A stretch of DNA of 64,000 bases from NCBI GenBank assembly GCA_037176705.1, contig CM073908.1:128825430-128889429 (forward strand), in the 5' to 3' direction. This DNA comes from Molossus alvarezi. Lineage: Eukaryota > Chordata > Mammalia > Chiroptera > Molossidae. Of the stretch, positions 45,341 to 57,679 are shown one piece after another. Under the pieces are notes generated by a model. It worked only from the letters and a program-made list of their open reading frames with translations, did not search any database and had not been told where the DNA came from. Position 1 is the stretch's first letter; the number at the start of each line of letters is the position of its first letter. Position numbers and translations under genes: made by a program.

Positions 45341-45478
45341 GTTTTCTAATGATAAATAGGGAACAATGTGATAGAAGGACAATCAGATGTCATCATAAGT
45401 TACTAGGTAAATCTTCCTCCCAAACCAGTTTTCCTGATTAAAAATGATGAGGAAAGGAAGAAAAAGGCAGGCAAAATA

Positions 45479-46095
45479 GACTGGTTCATTTTATTATTAT
45501 TTATTATTTATTGTTGAAAGTATTACAGATGTTCTCCCTTTTCTCCCCCATAGACGCCCTCTACCCTCCCCTCCCCCACCTTCACCACACTGTTTTCTGT
45601 GTCCACTGGTTATGCATATAAGTTCTTTGGTTTATCTCTTCCTGCCCCCCACCAAATCCCCTTCCTTCTGAGGTTTATCAGTCTATTTTCTACTTCCATG
45701 TCTCTGGATCTATTTTGATTGTTTGCTTATTTTGTTCATGATGTTGCACAAATAAGTGAGATCATGTGATACTTGTCTTTCTCTGATGGGCTTATTTTGC
45801 TCAGCATAATACTCTCCAGGTCCCTCCATGTTGTCTCAAAGGATAAGAGATCTTTCTTCCTTACAGCTGCATGGTACTCCATTGTGTACATGTACCACAG
45901 CTTCTTTATCTACTCATCTACTGATGGAGGCTTGGGCTGTTTTCCAGATTTTAGTTATTGCGAATAACACTGTTATGAACATAAGGATGCATATATTCTT
46001 TCTGATTGGTGTTTTAGGCTTCTTGGGATATATTCCCAGAGGTGGGATCACTGGGTCAAATGGCAGTTCCGTTCTTAATGGACTGGCACATTTTA
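45479..46095 (-). mobile_element. 5'-truncated L1, with TSD
   Basis: 'gttgaaagtattacagatgt', the 3'UTR, then the ORF2 end ('ctcatctactgatggaggct', 'ggatatattcccagaggtgg'). Flanks 'gactggttcatttta' at 45479-45493 and 'gactggcacatttta' at 46081-46095 are an approximate TSD. Confidence 0.9.
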
Positions 46096-46433
46096 CTTGA
46101 CACCTTTACTCTTTTTTTCTCCAGGATCCACACAGGATGCCAGGACGTGGAGCCACCGTATTGCCACTCTTAGGATCAAAGACACACACTATGGAGAGGA
46201 AGGCGAAGGCTTGAAGGAGCCTCATTCCTTCATTTCCTTGAGTAACTGCACCTTGTCTGGATGGCTTCCTTTCCAACATTTTGTCTTATGAGAAAAGTAA
46301 AATCTGATTTCATTACACCATTTTAGCCTGGTTTCTGTTACATGCATGAAACACAATCCAAACTAATATGGCTATATATATTTTTAATTAACACTGTGTC
46401 ACCAAACTTTAGTTTTTCAACTTTTTTTACACA
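46096..46433. other. Possible old LTR scrap
   Basis: 'attttagcctggtttctgtt' with 'caatccaaactaatatggct' resembles the end of an old MaLR-type LTR. Too diverged to be sure. Confidence 0.3.
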
Positions 46434-46625
46434 TAGGGTTACCAGATAAAATACAGGACACCAAGTTAAATTTGAATTTCAGATAAATAAGGAATAACTT
46501 TTGTAGTATAAGTACACCTCATGTAATGCTTTTATTATACTTACACTAAAAACTATGCATTGTTTATCTGAAATTTAAATGCAACTGACATCCCGTATTT
46601 TAGTTTGCAAAATATGGCAACACTA
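46434..46625. mobile_element. Palindromic MITE (MER53-like)
   Basis: About 192 bp between TA dinucleotides. Left arm 'agggttaccagataaaatac', right arm reversed 'agtgttgccatattttgcaa'. Inner text 'aatttgaatttcagataaat' is mirrored by 'gtttatctgaaatttaaatg'. Family name from memory. Confidence 0.75.
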
Positions 46626-47113
46626 AGTTACACATCACACAAAACCTGTTCATGGCCAGGCCATTCCTACCTGCAAGAGAGTATTGGACACATTGCCCAT
46701 CCCAAGCGCAAAATAAATGTAAGTTCTTTTAGTGAGTTAAAAGGGGAAGAATGGGTAGTTAGTTCCAGTCACAATAGAGAAGTGGGATTTAGCATTTAGT
46801 CCTCAGAGGAAAATGCAACAAGTGGAAAATTGTGTGCATTTCTCTTTGAGAGTATTCTCCATCTCTTTTACTTTATTTTCATTGTAAAAGGATATTAATA
46901 GTTTTGCCATTGAACATATTAATTTTAGTCTATTTTCCACAGTCTCCCCAATCATAGTGTCATTTGTTCAAATAGCTCTGATCATAATGTAGATAAAATT
47001 CTGAGTCTTTTTTCTTTATAATAATGTCAAAAACGTGTATCATTGTACTGCATGCTCTTTCTAAACATAATTTTCATTGTTGCTGAATATTCCACTGAGA
47101 TAATTTAAAATAA
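46626..47113. other. AT-rich unique DNA, nothing recognised
   Basis: No repeat or coding signal seen. Confidence 0.4.
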
Positions 47114-47311
47114 TTTTTTTCCTTTATTAATTTTTTACAGAGAGAGGAAGGGGGAGGGAGAGAGAGATAGAAACATCAATGAGAGAGAACATCGATTGGC
47201 CCCCACTAGAGAGCAGGCCCACAACCTGGGCATGTGCCCTAACTGGGAATCGAAACAGTGACCCCTTGGTTCATGGGTCGATTCTCAACCATTGAGCCAC
47301 ACCAGCTGGGT
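47114..47311 (-). repeat. VES-type SINE, type A, slightly shortened
   Basis: 'agaacatcgattggccccca' joins the two halves with a short deletion compared with other copies. Ends 'gccacaccagctgggtc'. Confidence 0.92.
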
Positions 47312-47829
47312 CATTAAGATGATTTTTTAATAATTTACTTCACCTTTTCCCAATGTTTGATCTATTTTATTCTTTTAAATATTTTTATTTTATTTTTAAC
47401 CTTAAAGTAATAATAGATAAACATCTTTGTTGCAATGTTTTATTTTTTTTGAGTTGGAATTTTGAATTATGTATAAAGAACCATGTAGTAGATTTGGAAT
47501 TATTCTGTCAAATAATAGGATTATTTTTAGTCTTGTTATATATTTTTAGTATTAATAGTCCTCTGCTTCCAGGGTTAGCCTTTAGCAAAATTATAAAATT
47601 GGGTGACTTTAGACTGTCTTTGTTTCTGTAACCTTCTATGCTGCAGATCATTATTTTTGGTGTATTCCAAATTCTTTCTCATTTTCAAGTATCTAGTGCT
47701 TTTCTGCTTCTTTCTCCCATTTATATCCTGCTTTCAAAAATGGATCTAATTTTAATCATTTATGTCACTTTAAAATTAAGTCAATATTTCTTGGCTCCCA
47801 GAGAATATTTGGAGAGGTAATGTACCTTA
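47312..47829. other. AT-rich unique DNA, nothing recognised
   Basis: The 92-residue plus frame at 47353-47631 is hydrophobic only because of T-rich codons. Confidence 0.4.
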
Positions 47830-48058
47830 GTTACAGACCTAGTTTAAATATCATATTTGTCATTTACTTGCTATGTGACTTGAAGAAGTACTTTATGTTT
47901 CTGAGGCTGGTTTTCTAATCAATAAAATGAAGATATTAACATATTTAAGTCAGGGTTATAAGAATAAAATGAGATTATTATGTAAAGATTTTAGTGTACT
48001 GCTAGGACAATAGTAAGCATATAATAGATTCTAGATATTATTAGTCATAATTATAATC
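47830..48058 (+). repeat. MIR SINE remnant
   Basis: 'catttacttgctatgtgact', 'aaaatgaagatattaacata' and 'ggacaatagtaagcatataa' in MIR order. Confidence 0.75.
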
Positions 48059-48548
48059 TTCATTTGAACTCCATTTATAATCATGGAATGAAAATGTTAT
48101 TCTCCCATAAAGAAAAGTCAGGAATTCAACTTAGCTTGACTATCATACAATATCCTACTCCTATTATTTTATTTCAAAATATTTTTTATGAATTTTCTTC
48201 TTCCATCATTCATTAGAGAATTTTCTATAATGTCCTTCAAATTATGCAATGTGAATACTCATCAGCTACTGTGTAAAAGATGGCCACCCATGCTAGGCTA
48301 AAGTCCTTAAAACATTTTTACTCACAAAAATACATTACTTTAAATATTTAATGTTGCCTAGAAGATAATTTTTTTGAAATACAACAAAATGCAGTAAAAA
48401 TATTCTCACTTATAGATAAAATGTTTATTGAAATAAAGAAATGGCAACATTACCAGGTCTGTCCTGAGTCATTAAGACATGTATTTGGTCTAAATATCAC
48501 ACAAAAATGTCTTAGGATGCATGCATTCATGAATTAAACAATATAAGT
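48059..48548. other. AT-rich unique DNA, nothing recognised
   Basis: No repeat or coding signal seen. Confidence 0.4.
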
Positions 48549-48815
48549 AGTAAATATATATATTTTATCCTAACCCGAGGACATTTTTGCATTTATCTTT
48601 AGACAGAGCAGAAGGGAAAGAGGGGGGAGGAGAGAGAGAAACATCCATGCGAGAGAGACACACCGAGCAGCCACCACCCACACGACTCCAACCAGGGCCG
48701 GGGACAAAACTGCAACTGAGGTAGGTGCCCTTAAGCGAGAACCGAACCCTGGACTCTCTGGTCCGTGGGCCGACGTTCCAACTGCTGAGCCAAACCGGCC
48801 AGGGCAGTAAATACA
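48549..48815 (-). repeat. VES-type SINE, type B, with short TSD
   Basis: 'taacccgaggacatttttgc', 'caaccagggccggggacaaa', 'gctgagccaaaccggccagg'. TSD 'agtaaatata' at 48549-48558 versus 'agtaaataca' at 48806-48815. Confidence 0.94.
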
Positions 48816-49889
48816 TTTTTAACAGTGATGAATTAAAGAAAAACTTGCTAGCAATTACTTTGGGATATTAAAAATGATTAATCATGACTATTATAACCAT
48901 CAACTTCCTCCATCTTTGTGTTAATTAAAAAAAAAAAGGAGAATGGGGCTTTACTCACATGCTTCTTCAAAACAAACAGTACAAAACGTTGGCAAGCAGA
49001 AATTTTCAGTTTCAGCAAACATTAATATTTCCCTCAACAGCCTTACAGAGTTAAAATATATCTAATCCAAGTCATCCCCTTTTGAAAAGACAGTAAGGCA
49101 AGACTAAAAAGGAAAAGTAAATGCTACTGGTGTGTATATTTAGAGGGCCAGGGGAAAAGAAGGTGAGCAAAGGTTGATAGGAGTGCAAAGCTAGACAAAA
49201 ACGAAAGCATTTCTTTAGGTTGTGTCAGTATTTTTACTACAGATATCCAATATCTGGAGGCTTATAACTTTGTTCTAATAATTCATCTGCAAGTGGCAAA
49301 GAAGATGGCAATGTGGGAATAAAATTGTGTGCATATTTTTATAGAGAGATTTATAAGTACTGAATTGAAAATCACTTAGTTATTTCAGTTACAAAAGTCA
49401 GAACAAAATAAAATTCATGCTTGTTTTCAAAACCTGTGAATAGCTGCTTGCTGCTGTGTGAATCCTTATAAAGAAAAGAATATTATGCATGGAATAAGAG
49501 AGATTAATATTTGATATTTCTTTTTGCTATCTCCTTTGTTTTATAATGTCACTTATTGAACAAATTCAATAAGGGACATTTAAAAAATTTTTCCACTGAT
49601 TGAAATTTACCAATAGTTATGAGCTTAGAGACAATGAAAGTCTGAAAAGTGACTGCCACCAATAACACAGCTTTACACATTGAATTCCACATCTGCCTAT
49701 TCTTTCTCAAGCCATCCCTCCCATGTTACCATTCTTCTGCCATGGGTCTTAGCCCCTCTTGCACATTACATTTTTTTCTCCTTGGAAATTGCATCTATTT
49801 CATGACATCAGCTACCATGGAGCATGTGACCACATTTCTGAAACTCTGTTGGAATTTTCCCCAGCAGAATGTATCTATTTTCTTGTAGC
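48816..49889. other. AT-rich unique DNA, nothing recognised
   Basis: No transposon or coding signal. A short A-run lies at about 48927-48938. Confidence 0.4.
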
Positions 49890-50210
49890 AATTTAAATGT
49901 CCCAATTAAAACCCATCATGCCCTGTTAGTTCTAGTACATTTTCACAGTGTCCTCTCTTGCAGATATCTTTAGCTCTCTGACTGGGCTTTATCTCAGCTG
50001 ATACATGCAAGGGGCTGGCTGGGAGTGCTGGGTTTGTAGAAATCTTCAGCCAATAGGGGATGGGAGCTGGAAGACACTCCAGTGTTTTCAGCTTTCAAAG
50101 GGGCTAAATCTCAGACATCTCTCAAATAAATGACTTTTTCTTAAGTCTTTGTCTCAGCATCTGCTTCTTGGAGATCCCAAGTTAAGATAGTACCAGAAAT
50201 AGTCCTAGGA
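49890..50210 (+). mobile_element. Possible old LTR
   Basis: 'ctctcaaataaatgactttt' (AATAAA signal) followed by 'gtctcagcatctgcttcttg' and 'gagatcccaagttaagatag' resembles the 3' end of a mammalian LTR. Ends not defined. Confidence 0.35.
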
Positions 50211-50321
50211 AATAGAACTTCAGGATGGGATACTGGAATGAGATCACTTGCTGGCTAAATGGTAAGAAAGACATCATCGTGATTACCAAGACTTGCACAT
50301 GTGGTGAACTGGGATGGAACT

Positions 50322-50477
50322 CAGGCATATCTCCTTTTATTGTGCTTTCCTTTATTGTGTTTCACAGGTGTTGCATATTTTACAAATTGAAGACAAGATT
50401 GCAACTCACTTTCTTGCCATACTTGCTTTATCGTGATGGTCTGGAACTAAACCTGCAATTTCTCTGAGGTCTGCCTG
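50322..50477. mobile_element. Tigger1-like MITE
   Basis: Left end 'caggcatatctccttttatt'; right end, reversed, 'caggcagacctcagagaaat'. Inner text 'tttattgtgctttcctttat' and 'gctttatcgtgatggtctgg' matches Tigger1 arms. Only about 156 bp, with no transposase. Confidence 0.8.
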
Positions 50478-50479
50478 TA

Positions 50480-51407
50480 TAGATGCAATAGCTCTAAAAA
50501 CCTAGAGAAGAGGTAGGGGGCAGTAATAAGAATTGTGGACTTGGCTGGCTGTAGTTAGTGTGGTTGGAAACCAGAACAAAGACAATTACAAGCTGAGGTC
50601 AGCCAACTATGAAGTTAAAGGCATGGTGTGAAAGTCAGAATGCCTTGGCAGCTGTGAAAGAGAGTCCCCTATGCTAGAACCAGAGGGTGGAATATGCTGA
50701 GAATAGCTACCATGATCTGGATGTAAAAGTGGAATTATGAAGAGTTAGCAAATCTCCTATGCTAAAGTAAGTCCTGATAGGGAAAGAATAGAACTCTAAG
50801 AAATGGGATTGGGATGTTTGAGAATAACTTCTGGAAAAACCTTGAACCTGCAGATCTACTCTCTTTACTCTCATTGCTTCTAACAATAACTAGGGTCAAA
50901 TCTCAGCATGGCCTGAGCTGGGGACTGCTGTTCCTGCTATACCAGGCAGATATGTACCAGTAGTAAATGGGAAAATATGTATAGAAAAGGATCTTGTATG
51001 TACTAGACTGGACTTGAGGGTCACTGAACTTAAGGCTGGATAGAGATTTTATTGAGGCATGCTCTTGAATCAGAATTAAACATGCTGGCAAGGACATAGG
51101 GGGCAATCTTAACACATGAGTGATACAGTTCTTTGAAGTTTGGAAAGAATAGCCTATAGGAAACAGGTGAGGCCACTGGAAATAACCTTGGAAGAATATT
51201 GAGGGTGTTTTCAACAGGCTTAGAGAAATGAGCATCTTTAAATGGATTCATTATAGGAATCCCAGAGAATTCTCTAGTGCAAGATATTTTTCAAGAAGTT
51301 ACCTTTAAGTTATATAAACAAGTAGTCCAAAAATCTCATATCACATACCTCTGTGCTGATGCTTCTCTCTGTGCTTTCACCTATGACCCTGAGGGGAAGC
51401 AAGAGTC
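50480..51407 (+). mobile_element. Possible degraded ERV-L/MaLR-like internal DNA
   Basis: Continuous with 50190-50321 and resumed at 51947-52640. Its style resembles MaLR internal DNA, with remnants such as 'atggcagaatgaagacagca' near 52480. It is too degraded for any viral frame, and the call is weak. Confidence 0.25.
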
Positions 51408-51946
51408 TGCCACCCCAAAATATGCCTTTTTGGGGATATTTTGTTATTTTAAGTTGGTTATTTTCAAGAAGCAGAGGACTCAAGAACAGTGGTGTATCTC
51501 CCTCGTACCTGCATAAAGGAATTTAGATAGAAAAAAAAACTGCTTAAAGGAAGAAAGCATCACCTTAGCATCATAATACAAACTTGTGACAGACAGGGAG
51601 AAACCAAGCAAGTCTGTTTATTAGACACCCTTGTGTGACCCATAGTTCCTGTGTGGTCAGGCAAGAATTTGTTTACCAAATGTTTACACTTTCTCATCTA
51701 CCTGTGGATTGCCTACTTTCCTTCAAAATCTAGGCCCCTGCCACCCCTCTCCTTACTCCACAATGGCATATAAGCCTCAATTGCCCAATGTGGCCTTAGG
51801 TACCATATTTTTATGGAAACCCCATTTGTACATACATAATACATTTGGTTATTTTCTCCTGTTAATCTGTCTCATGTCAATTTGATTATTAGACTAGCTA
51901 GAAGGACCTAGAAGGGTAAAATGAAAATTATTTTTTCTCCTCTGCA
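51408..51946 (+). mobile_element. Solo LTR-like element
   Basis: Starts 'tgccaccccaaaatatgcct' and ends '...ctcctctgca' (TG...CA). A TATA-like 'gcatataagcctca' lies at about 51765, and 'ctcctgttaatctgtctcat' near the end is a familiar LTR motif. No TSD evident. The internal virus is absent. Confidence 0.6.
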
Positions 51947-52640
51947 ACCTCATAGAATATTCCCAGTGATGAGCTGATGAAGAAGGAAAAAGTCTGTCCT
52001 GGTACATGTGTGGCTCAATATGTTAGTATAAGCTGAAATGAACTGCTGCCACATCAAAGCCCCATTGAGGGGTGGCCTTAGATGATATAGGTAATGGTGG
52101 TATTATTCCAGAGGTTTGAGTAGTGCACCTGCTCATCAATTTGTGTGGAAGGATATGAGGCCTCAGCTAAGACTATATGGAGTCCTTGGCAGTATGGTTT
52201 GGCTAGTTGACCAATGCTTCTAGAAAGAGCAGTATGGAAAGAACAGAGATAAAGAGGGTGAGGTATAAAAGTATGTAGATGTATCTATGGAAGTGGACAT
52301 CTATAAGGTCTTTGAATCTTTGATTTATATATCAATGTCTATCAGATATCATTACCACAGAAAAGGTACTGAACTATCAAATGAACAGTAATTGTCCTGT
52401 GGACATCAGCCAGTCTCTATCCTCTGCTCCCTCGTGGATTCACTATGAGACAATGACTTTCTGAATGATGTAGCCAATATGGCAGAATGAAGACAGCACA
52501 TGGGTACAGCAGCATGAGCCTCTCTTATCCACACTGCCACATCTGAACTTCCAACCCAACAACAAAGAACAATGATGGACCCTCAATATGGTACCATCTT
52601 TAAGGAGAACAACCGCTTGATGACAAGTATATTACATTGG

Positions 52641-53101
52641 ACCCCTGTATTAGTTCCTTATGGCTGCTGTAACAACTTACCATAAACTTGGTGGCTTAGA
52701 AAAACAGAAATTTATTCTCTCACAGTTCTGAAGGTCAGAAATCTGACATCACTGAGTCAAATTCAAGGTGTTGGCAGGGTTGGGCTCCTACTAGAGGATC
52801 TAGGAGAAAATCCTTTCCTTGTGTCTTCCAGCTTCTGGAATTTCTTGGTTTGTGGCCACATCACTCCAATCTGCCTCCGTGGTTCGATTGCCTTCTACTC
52901 TGTGTGTCAAACATACACTTTCCTTTCTCTTATCACATGTAATTGTATTTAGGGCTAACTGAGATAATTCACGATCATCTCCCCATGTCAAGATTCTTAA
53001 TTACATCCACAAAGATCTTTTCCCATATAATTAACATTTACAGTCTTTAGGGATTAGGACCTGATATATTTGGGGGACATTACTCAGCCCACTACAATCC
53101 C
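52641..53101 (-). mobile_element. MLT1-type (ERVL-MaLR) LTR
   Basis: On the plus strand it reads 'tgtattagttccttatggct', 'gtaacaacttaccataaact', 'ctctcacagttctgaaggtc', the reverse of an MLT1 LTR with its AATAAA-bearing end. Limits 52646-53096; flanks 'acccc' and 'atccc' fit a 5-bp TSD with one change. Confidence 0.75.
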
Positions 53102-53760
53102 CTCCATTCAAGATGGGGCAGAAATCCATTCTTACTGGTGTTGACAGGATTCCTGGGATGGGTTTTGGCTTTCCTGCCTGTGGTGGTACTGCTGACAGTA
53201 ATATTTGAAGGCTCACAGAATGAGTGTCTGACTTGCTATATAGAGTGCCTCATTCATGGCCTGAAAAGAACAAGGTAGGTAACTAGGACCCCAGATTCCA
53301 CCGGGCAAGAAATCTATACCAGCTCAATTGCTGGCCAATATGATAAAAATTAGGAATGGTTGATAGATGAGGGAAGTGGTAAGTCTTAGTTTTGGTTTCA
53401 AGATCAGTGGCAGCAGGGTGATGCTCTTGTTGAAAAACTTTATTTTATTTTTAAAGAAATGAAACAGCAGTGCCAGACAGAATAGATTAATGTGGGCACA
53501 CGAGGATCAGAATGGTGCAAGGGGTGAATTACAGCAGATTCTCTCAGTGCCCCATTCATATCCCCTTGTCACAGAGTGTTTGTTTGAAAGTTATGTTTCA
53601 CATCAAAGGTATAAGAAACATTATTCGATGATTAAATGCACAAATGAGCACCAGCCTTCTTGGTAGTATAACAGATGTTTAAGACATGTTTGTCAAATTA
53701 ATAAAAGGGACATGTAGATGCATTTTTGGTAGTATGGGTGCATTTTTATACAGATTACTT
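53102..53760. other. Unique DNA, nothing firmly recognised
   Basis: No clear repeat or coding signal. Confidence 0.35.
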
Positions 53761-53763
53761 CTA

Positions 53764-54327
53764 TGGTAAACAGAATTATAAAATTACTCCCCTTCTCTTT
53801 GCTCCCTCTCTTCATGTTACTCCTATGATTATGTTAGGTTACATGGCAAAAAGGAATTTTGTAGATTGGATTAATGTTAATAATAAATTACCTTTAACAT
53901 AGGGAGATTATCTCAGTGGGCCTAATCTACTTACATTAGCTCTTTAAAAGCAGACTTTTTTCCTGGTTGGTTGCAGTAAAGAATTCAGAGAGATTCTAAA
54001 TGTAAGGGATGTTCTTTGTTGTTGGCTTTGAGATGGAGGGGGTCTCTGGTTCCTGAGAGCAATCCCTGGCCAACAGTGAACAAGAAAATGGGGATTTCAA
54101 TCCTATAACCTCAATAAATTATATTCTGCTAACAATAGAACTGATGCTGGAAGCAGATACTTCCTCAGAGACTCCAGAAAAGTCTCTGACTTTGACTTTC
54201 TGAGACCCCCCCAGCAGAAAACTGTACTGGACTTCTGATATTCAGTACTGTGAGATAACAAATTTGTGTTGTTTCAAGCCATTAAGTTTGCAAGTCATGT
54301 GTTATACAATAATATAAATCTAATACG
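53764..54327 (+). mobile_element. MLT1-type (ERVL-MaLR) LTR
   Basis: 'ggtaaacagaattataaaat', 'gttacatggcaaaaaggaat', 'actgtgagataacaaatttg' and 'tgttgtttcaagccattaag' follow MLT1 order in the sense direction, opposite to the LTR at 52.6-53.1 kb. Confidence 0.7.
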
Positions 54328-54612
54328 ACTTCCAAACCTGTTAGCCTAGTTCAGATTTAGGTTTGAGCTTCTGTCTTGAATATATGAGTGCCAGACTTAT
54401 TGAAAATATTTTACTGTCATCTAAAATTCAGTATGCGTAAAGCAATACCTGTCATGGTCTATGATCTACTAACTCATCCAGAGACCCAATCTTCAGGAAA
54501 TTCTTAAGTGACCTCAGTCTTTTCAGTAAGTGTAGCGCAAAAACCTCTGAACTTTCACCCAATTCCAGGTGGCTTTTAATTTGCTGTAGTGTTGTGAAAC
54601 TCTACTCTTCTA

Positions 54613-54866
54613 TCACCTTCAATATTTTTTTTCTACTTTTTTTTCCCTTTGTTGATTTTAGAGAGAGAGAAAGGGAGAGGGAGAGAGAGATAGAAACATC
54701 AATGAAAGAGAAAATTGATTGGCCGCCTCCTGCATGCCCCCCACTGGGGATTGGGCCCACAACCTGGGCGTGTGCCCTGACCGGGTATCGAACTGGCCAC
54801 CTCTTGGTACATGGGTCAACGCTCAACCACTGAGCCACACCGGCTGGACTCACCTTCAGTATTTTT
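54613..54866 (-). repeat. VES-type SINE, type A, with TSD
   Basis: 'agagagagagaaagggagag', 'cccactggggattgggccca', 'accactgagccacaccggct'. TSD 'tcaccttcaatattttt' at 54613-54629 versus 'tcaccttcagtattttt' at 54850-54866. Confidence 0.95.
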
Positions 54867-55342
54867 GCTGCATACTCAAATTAACTGTGTTGCTATTTCC
54901 TTAACAATTTTTCTTAAATCAAGTCCCTGTTTTACTTATATTTATTATGAAAGTTAAGGATATACCACTACCGTAAATGGTAAACTGGTATCATGGACAA
55001 TAAATAGGGGGTAACTGTAAAAATAAATACAACGAAAATAAAATTTTAAATTTCAGCTAGATACTGCTGGCTGCTGAAGGATCTGAACATAAGGCCTGCT
55101 CACTCTTTGTTTAAAAAAGGAGATTAGCAAATGTTAGAGAGGTGTTAAGTCAAAATAGCTCAAATAGCTCAAATTGCAAATTTCTTCTTGACATAATTAG
55201 AGGGATTGAAAGAGATTTAAAATGGAAATAGCATTTTTCCTATGTGATAGTTATATTCTTTAATGCCTTTTCCACTGCAATTTAGATTATCTTTAATACC
55301 ACCCCAAATAATCTTGGATACCTTGTGGCAAGATTCCCACAC

Positions 55343-56536
55343 TTGGCAAACATTTTTTTTTTTATGTTATAATCTAATATCAGGTAATTTATTTTTTGTT
55401 CAAATTGTTACATCTTTGATTACTGGGTCCACCTTCAGTTGACTCCTATGTGTCTTTGACATACCCTAATCAGTTTGTTTTTTGAGCACATCCATACTTT
55501 TTGGCACTGTACAGATAAATTCTATTGTATAATTTAATTGAAAAAATGATATAACCTTTTAATATAATTACAAAAGCAAGATATGATAAATTGATTAATA
55601 TTAGTACTTATTCATCAGTTACTACAGGTTTGTACCTTGAATTGTTTTGAGTTCAATTTCCTATTCATATCTTACTTTTAGCTTGGTTTAGAAGTTAACC
55701 AATGATTTTTTTATTAATTCATTAATTTATTTTTGTTACAGATGTTTCTCCTTTTCCCCCCACTGATTCCCCCCCTCCCCGCCCTGTGCCCAGCTTTGTT
55801 GTCAATGTCCATTGTTCATGCATACATGCATATAAGTTCTGTGGTTTATCTCTACCCCACCCACCCCCTCTTCTGGGGATTGTAGGTCTGTACTCCACTT
55901 CCACATTTTTGGGACTACCCCATTCCTCAGACTGTTATGTTCATTATATTCCACAAATAAGTGAGATCGTATGATACTTGTCTTTCTCTGTTTGACTTGT
56001 TTTGCTTTGGATAATACTTTCCAGGTCCCTCCATGTCGTCTCAAAGGATAAGAGATCTTTCTTTCTTACAGCTGCATAGTACTCCATTGTGTATATGTGC
56101 CACTGCTTTTATATCCATTCATCTACTGATGGACATTTGGGCTGTTTCCAGATCTTAGCTATTGTAAATAGTGCTGCTACAAACATGGGGGTACATATAT
56201 TCTTTCTGATTGGTCTTTCAGGCTTCTTAGGGTATATTCCCAGAAGTGGGATCACTGGGTCAAATGGCAGTTTAATTTTTAATTTTTTGAGGTAACACCA
56301 TATTGTTTTCCATAGTGGCTGTACCAGTCTGCATTCCCATACCAGCAGTGTCCTAGAGTCCCCACTTTTCTCCACAGCCTCGGCAACACTTGTTGTTTGA
56401 TGATTTGTTGATGGTGTGAGGCAAGTGTGAGGTGATACCTCATTGTTGTTTTAATTTGCATCTCTCTGATGATTAGTGATGTTGAACATTTCTTCATATG
56501 TCTCTTAGCCATTTGTATGTCCTGTTGGCAAACATT
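55343..56536 (-). mobile_element. 5'-truncated L1 with probable 3' transduction
   Basis: A 12-bp TSD 'ttggcaaacatt' occurs at 55343-55354 and 56525-56536. Between them, from the right, lie an L1 ORF2 end and 3'UTR (about 56524 to 55710) and the L1 A/T-rich 3' end. Then come about 345 bp of non-L1 DNA, then a T-run at about 55353-55363 (an A-tail in sense). A minus-strand AATAAA (55388-55393) lies about 25 nt before that A-tail. This is what read-through of the L1 signal and use of a downstream signal produces. Confidence 0.85.
55364..55708 (-). other. Putative transduced flank of a source L1
   Basis: AT-rich DNA with no L1 similarity, placed between the L1 3'UTR and the final A-tail of the same insertion. 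If the call is right, this sequence also exists next to the source L1 elsewhere in the genome. Confidence 0.75.
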
Positions 56537-56740
56537 CTTATAGTGATTTAAAAATTAGCTTTCCATCAGAGAGAACTGTGTAACCTTGTACATGTACTGA
56601 GTAAATGTTCAAGACAAGTCATTATTGCTGTCATTGTCAATACCATCATCAACATCATCATTGTTATCTTCACTCTCCACCATATTCTTTGTCAAATAAA
56701 TTTTATCATTTATAGAACCTATCAGTAGTTTCTCTTAAAA

Positions 56741-56970
56741 CTATTTCTTTTCACCCAGCCAGTGTGGCTCAGTGGTTGAACAACAACCCATGCACCAAGA
56801 GGTTGCCTGTTCGATTCCCAGTCAGGGCACATCCAGTCAGGGCACATGCCCAGGTTGTGGGCCTGATCCCCAGTGGGGGGCATGCAGGAGACGGCCAATT
56901 GATGTTTTCTCTCATCTCTCTCTCTCTCTCATCAATAAGGAAAAATAAATTTTAAAAAAACCTATTTCTT
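56741..56970 (+). repeat. VES-type SINE, type A, with internal duplication and TSD
   Basis: 'ccagtcagggcacat' is present twice (about 56819-56833 and 56834-56848). TSD 'ctatttctt' at 56741-56749 and 56962-56970. Confidence 0.92.
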
Positions 56971-57359
56971 CTCCTCATTTACCTTCCAAAGCCTCATTCG
57001 GATGATTGTTTATTCTCTCCTCATCAATATTGTTGCCTAATAATTCCTCACATTACTACTAGCTATCCTTCCAAAACACATGCTTGATTATTTCCATTCT
57101 CTGAATAACATAAGAGCAGAGTGTTATATTGGGAATGTCATAATCTGTTGAGTAAGGTAGATTCTTCAGCATCACCTCCAGTCACTCCCAAGGATATCAG
57201 TTTATTTTACTCTCTTTTAGGCCATTTATCGTCATGTATACATTTTCTTGCTTATTTTTTGGTGGTTTTATTTAAAGTCAATCTCAGTCAACGAGAACAT
57301 AAGCTCAGGGAGTGTTGAGTGTGGGTTTTCTTGGTGGCCAATTTATCTGCAGCACCTGT

Positions 57360-57535
57360 CACATAGTAGGTTCTCAATAACATGGGACAAGTTACCAGAA
57401 TTAACCTCCCTAACCTTGGTTTCATAATTTTCAAAATGGAGATAATAATGGCTACCAAAGAGTGTGACTGTGAGGACTGAGTGAGATAACTTATATAAAG
57501 GTACTGGTGCATCAACAGAAGCTATTATTAGTATA
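57360..57535 (+). repeat. MIR SINE remnant
   Basis: 'aacctccctaaccttggttt', 'aaaatggagataataatggc' and 'gaggactgagtgagataact' in MIR order. Confidence 0.75.
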
Positions 57536-57679
57536 TCATCCTGTTGTTATTAGAATAAGGTCAATCTTAGACTAGCACTCAAAGACTTCTAGATATATTT
57601 CATCAAAATTTTTTTTTATATTTATCAACCCATTTCTCCACATTAAGCTAATATTCCAGCTCTTGTTGTAAATTTATTC

